Assembly (NCBI GenBank): GCA_024434115.1
Contig: QMIT01000012.1
Coordinates: forward strand, 110,580-174,579
DNA: 64,000 nt
Source: Chloroflexota bacterium
GTDB lineage: Bacteria; Chloroflexota; Anaerolineae; Aggregatilineales; J027
Direction of reading: 5' to 3'
This document shows, piece after piece, positions 62,310-64,000 of this stretch. Below the pieces are notes generated by a model. That model ran no database searches and had not been told where the DNA came from. It worked only from the letters and a program-made list of their open reading frames with translations. A program made the translations under genes and the position numbers. Position 1 is the first letter of the stretch. Every line of letters begins with the position of its first letter.

Positions 62310-62594
62310 TTAGGTCGAACTAAAGCGACGCAACTCATCCCGTGAAGCGCGATTGGCAAGGTAAAAAGTGCCCTCGTCTTGTATATCCAGTAGAAAATGA
62401 AAACGCGGCAGTGATGAAATAATCGAGAGGTGCTGCTCATTAAAATGCTGAAAAGCCGCATCTTCCCGAAAGACGTTCATGCCCTGCTTCTGCGCGAAAA
62501 TGACGCGAATCGGGCTGTTCTCGAAGATAAGTCGGGCCTTGCCTTCCAGAAAAATGCTCATATTTTGATACATCTCATAAAGACCAAAGTTCAC
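62310..62594 (-). CDS. Small hypothetical protein at the head of the topoisomerase operon
   Basis: The 94-residue protein (if the GTG at 62594 is used) contains KARLIFENSPIRVIFAQKQG, then FNEQHLSIISSLPRFHFLLD and TFYLANRASRDELRRF. The AAAGGGG next to the GTG is too close to be ideal. ATGs at 62573 and 62561 are alternatives, so the start is uncertain. It ends 11 bases before the next gene. The function is unknown. Confidence 0.5.
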   Translation of the reverse strand: MNFGLYEMYQNMSIFLEGKARLIFENSPIRVIFAQKQGMNVFREDAAFQHFNEQHLSIISSLPRFHFLLDIQDEGTFYLANRASRDELRRFSST

Positions 62595-62662
62595 GCCCCT
62601 TTGCGCTACATGAGGTGGTACGGGTTGTAGAAAACCACCTGCTCGACCAAAACGGCAATCCC

Positions 62663-62701
62663 AGAGCTGACTTACCCCCCTTTAGGGAGTAAGTCGGCTC
62701 T
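62663..62701 (+). promoter_or_regulatory. Strong hairpin in the divergent region before the actin-like gene
   Basis: AGAGCTGACTTAC (62663-62675) pairs over 13 positions with GTAAGTCGGCTCT (62689-62701), with one G-U pair, and the stem can grow further through CCC/GGG. It is followed by TGTTTGCATTTC, a weak T-stretch. It lies 43 bases before the actin-like gene, so it could be an attenuator, an operator or a terminator. Confidence 0.5.
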
Positions 62702-62744
62702 GTTTGCATTTCTATAGCTATATAAAGAAGAAAGGACTTTCAAT

Positions 62745-63791
62745 ATGGCAAAAAATAACAAACGACCTAACCCAGACAGCCTGCTCACCATCGGACTCGA
62801 TGTGGGCTATGGGGCAGTCAAAGCAGTGACTTCGGATACCGCACTTGTTTTCCCGTCGGTGTGCGGACATGCCCGCGAGATTAAGTTCCAACAGGATGAG
62901 ATTGCCGAGCGGCATCCGGGTGATCAGATTCAAGATGATGAGGGTCGCTGGTTCGTCGGTGATCTAGCCCTCATCCAACTGACCCCCGGTGAGTTGTTGC
63001 GTTTACGGGGTCGTACCGCCAACGAAGATGCACTGGGGAATGTCTTTCGCCGCCGCCTGATGAAAGTCGTCATCGGTAAGCTGATGGCAGGCATTTATGA
63101 CGAACCGGTTGTGCATATCCGCATTGCGTCGGGCTTGCCAGTTGATCATATGGGGGATAGCGACGATCTCAAAGCGGCGCTACTCGGTCAGCACCTCATC
63201 AAGACCGATACGGCTCATCTCATCGCCAATGTCGTTGAGGTGATGGTCATGCCACAGCCGCTGGGTTGCCTCTACAGCGTGATCCTGACCCCCGAAGGCG
63301 AGGTGAATCGCAACCATATCTACAAACGCACGGGCGTGGTGGATGTGGGAACCTATACCGTCGATATTGCCCTTGATGCCGAAGGCGAGTTCATCAGTGC
63401 GGATAGCGGCAGCGTGGAAGGCGGGGTCTACATGGCACATAACCATATTGCGGCCATGCTCGAAAAACGCTATCGCCAGAAAATGCCCTTCAAGATGATT
63501 GATGAAACGCTGCGAACCGGCACCTTTCGGGCGCATGGCGAACTGGTAGATATGTCCGCCGAGGTCGAAGAGGCGCTGGCCTCGTTGCGCTCCGCCACAC
63601 TCAACCTCATCGCGGAAATGTGGAAATCCGGTACAGGCGTGGATGTCATGCTGCTGTGTGGCGGGGGTGCAGAATTGGTTTACGAGTCCGTTAAGGCAGC
63701 CTATCCGCAAACCCATCTCGTCCGCGATGCCCAGCTTGCCAACGCACGCGGTTATCTCAACTATGCCCGGTTCAAGGAAACGCATTCGTGA
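62745..63791 (+). CDS. Actin-like ATPase of the ParM/StbA (PRTRC protein D) type
   Basis: The 348-residue protein should form filaments that separate DNA copies. The actin-fold motifs are in order: LTIGLDVGYGAVKAV (phosphate 1), RIASGLPVDH, GVVDVGTYTVDIAL (phosphate 2), DSGSVEGGVYMAHNHIAAML, and VMLLCGGGAELV (adenosine). The layout agrees with ParM/Alp proteins and with PRTRC protein D. AAAGGA is eight bases before the ATG. An iteron cluster and a ParR-like gene follow directly. Presence in an integrated element suggests that it replicates at times as a plasmid-like circle. Confidence 0.85.
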   Translation: MAKNNKRPNPDSLLTIGLDVGYGAVKAVTSDTALVFPSVCGHAREIKFQQDEIAERHPGDQIQDDEGRWFVGDLALIQLTPGELLRLRGRTANEDALGNVFRRRLMKVVIGKLMAGIYDEPVVHIRIASGLPVDHMGDSDDLKAALLGQHLIKTDTAHLIANVVEVMVMPQPLGCLYSVILTPEGEVNRNHIYKRTGVVDVGTYTVDIALDAEGEFISADSGSVEGGVYMAHNHIAAMLEKRYRQKMPFKMIDETLRTGTFRAHGELVDMSAEVEEALASLRSATLNLIAEMWKSGTGVDVMLLCGGGAELVYESVKAAYPQTHLVRDAQLANARGYLNYARFKETHS

Positions 63792-63793
63792 GC

Positions 63794-63829
63794 GGTTGTA
63801 CTGGGTTGTACTGGTTGTACGGTACAACC
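63794..63829. repeat. Iterons: three direct and one inverted GGTTGTAC
   Basis: GGTTGTAC occurs at 63794-63801, 63804-63811 and 63813-63820, then inverted as GTACAACC at 63822-63829. The spacing of 10, 9 and 9 bases puts them on one face of the helix. The last two form the palindrome GGTTGTAC-G-GTACAACC. Located between the actin-like gene and the ParR-like gene, it is a candidate centromere and operator. Confidence 0.7.
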
Positions 63830-63861
63830 TAGTTTAACTGACGTGCAAAGGAGAAAAACAC

Positions 63862-64000
63862 ATGACCGTGAACATGCTGGAACATCGCACGAGCAAAATC
63901 ATTGGCTTCAAAGCGTTCTTTGAACGTGATGACGACATTCTGGATTGGTGGGAGAACATTCCCTCCGGTGAGCGTAGTCACGTTTTGCGAAGTCTTATCC
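63862..64000 (+). CDS. ParR-like small DNA-binding protein, 3' end off the window
   Basis: Forty-six codons are visible from the ATG at 63862 (AAAGGAG eight bases upstream). The segment DDDILDWWENIPSGERSHVL and then RSLI is like the start of ribbon-helix-helix adaptors, where IPxGxRSxxLR precedes the helix. Its position after an actin-like ATPase and an iteron cluster suggests the adaptor that links filament and centromere. The rest is outside the window. Confidence 0.5.
   Translation, partial: MTVNMLEHRTSKIIGFKAFFERDDDILDWWENIPSGERSHVLRSLI

Larger units (their letters stand above)
27600..64000. mobile_element. Integrated conjugative or mobilizable element at tRNA-Glu, right end outside the window
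   Basis: The left end lies in the 3' half of tRNA-Glu, where a large serine recombinase gene ends. To the right are a repressor of LexA type, a primase, topoisomerase I, a relaxase candidate, a VirD4/TraG coupling protein, HU, a PRTRC cassette and a ParM-type partition locus. These are element functions, and no housekeeping gene is seen. I found no second copy of the tRNA 3' end in the window, so the right attachment site is further on. No VirB4 or pore genes are visible, so self-transfer cannot be judged. Confidence 0.85.

Noticed and set aside
27600..64000. Right attachment site inside the window.
   Set aside because: Reading for a second copy of the tRNA T arm and acceptor sequence (GGGTTCGAATCCCG) I found none, so the far end is taken to lie outside.
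1..64000. CRISPR arrays, rRNA genes and insertion sequences.
   Set aside because: No regularly spaced repeats, no rRNA-like conserved stretches and no DDE or HUH transposase frames were seen. The only HUH-like gene is the relaxase candidate.

Overview
The window reads as chromosome of a Chloroflexota bacterium (Anaerolineae-like is my best guess) followed by a large integrated mobile element. The pointers are indirect: two TPR proteins with a single N-terminal membrane segment and Thr/Pro-rich tails, a DUF3160-type secreted protein, a shikimate kinase-DHQ synthase fusion, a T-box leader in front of trpE, and an SOS-box type (GAAC-N4-GTTC) known from Gram-positive and some green non-sulfur bacteria. 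I cannot prove the phylum from sequence alone.

Bases 1-27,560 are chromosomal. After a truncated methyltransferase and polA comes an almost complete aromatic amino acid supercluster on the minus strand (about 6.5-20.4 kb). It holds trpE-trpG; aroH-aroF-tyrA-aroA; aroE-(pentapeptide protein)-aroC-aroKB-aroQ, interrupted only by a plus-strand DUF3160 gene. All seven steps from DAHP to chorismate are present, plus chorismate mutase, prephenate dehydrogenase and anthranilate synthase. Two different attenuators control it: a tryptophan T-box (TGG specifier) before trpE, and a leader peptide with a Phe-Tyr-Phe-Tyr-Tyr-Tyr-Phe run plus a terminator before aroH. From 20.6 to 27.4 kb lie mixed genes: hypotheticals, a TauE-like permease, a degenerate histidine-kinase-like protein, an FHA protein and a secreted SH3/propeller-like protein.

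A tRNA-Glu(CTC) at 27,561-27,633 is the attachment site of a mobile element that runs to the end of the window. A large serine recombinase ends inside the tRNA, so its last residues are encoded by the antisense of the tRNA. Next come regulators (two receiver-like/HTH proteins and a LexA-like protein without the self-cleavage dyad), a nuclease-like cargo gene and a striking long hairpin region. A plus-strand core follows (34.3-51.7 kb): hypotheticals, a methyltransferase-helicase fusion, a primase-like protein, a PRTRC-type cassette (ubiquitin-like protein C, E2-like protein B, E1-like ThiF, probable E and F), a PP-loop sulfurtransferase-like protein, then an oriT-like structured region, ribbon-helix-helix protein, relaxase candidate, VirD4/TraG coupling protein and HU.

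The minus-strand block (51.7-62.6 kb) holds a NYN/LOTUS protein, an orphan antitoxin with the remnant of its PIN toxin, three large proteins sharing a repeated domain (one fused to DUF488 and SLOG-like domains, in the style of 'polyvalent' proteins of conjugative elements), and a topoisomerase I operon. At the right edge an actin-like ParM/PRTRC-D protein, an iteron cluster and the start of a ParR-like protein form a partition locus. The right attachment site and the mating-pore genes are not in this window, so integrative conjugative element versus mobilizable element is undecided.
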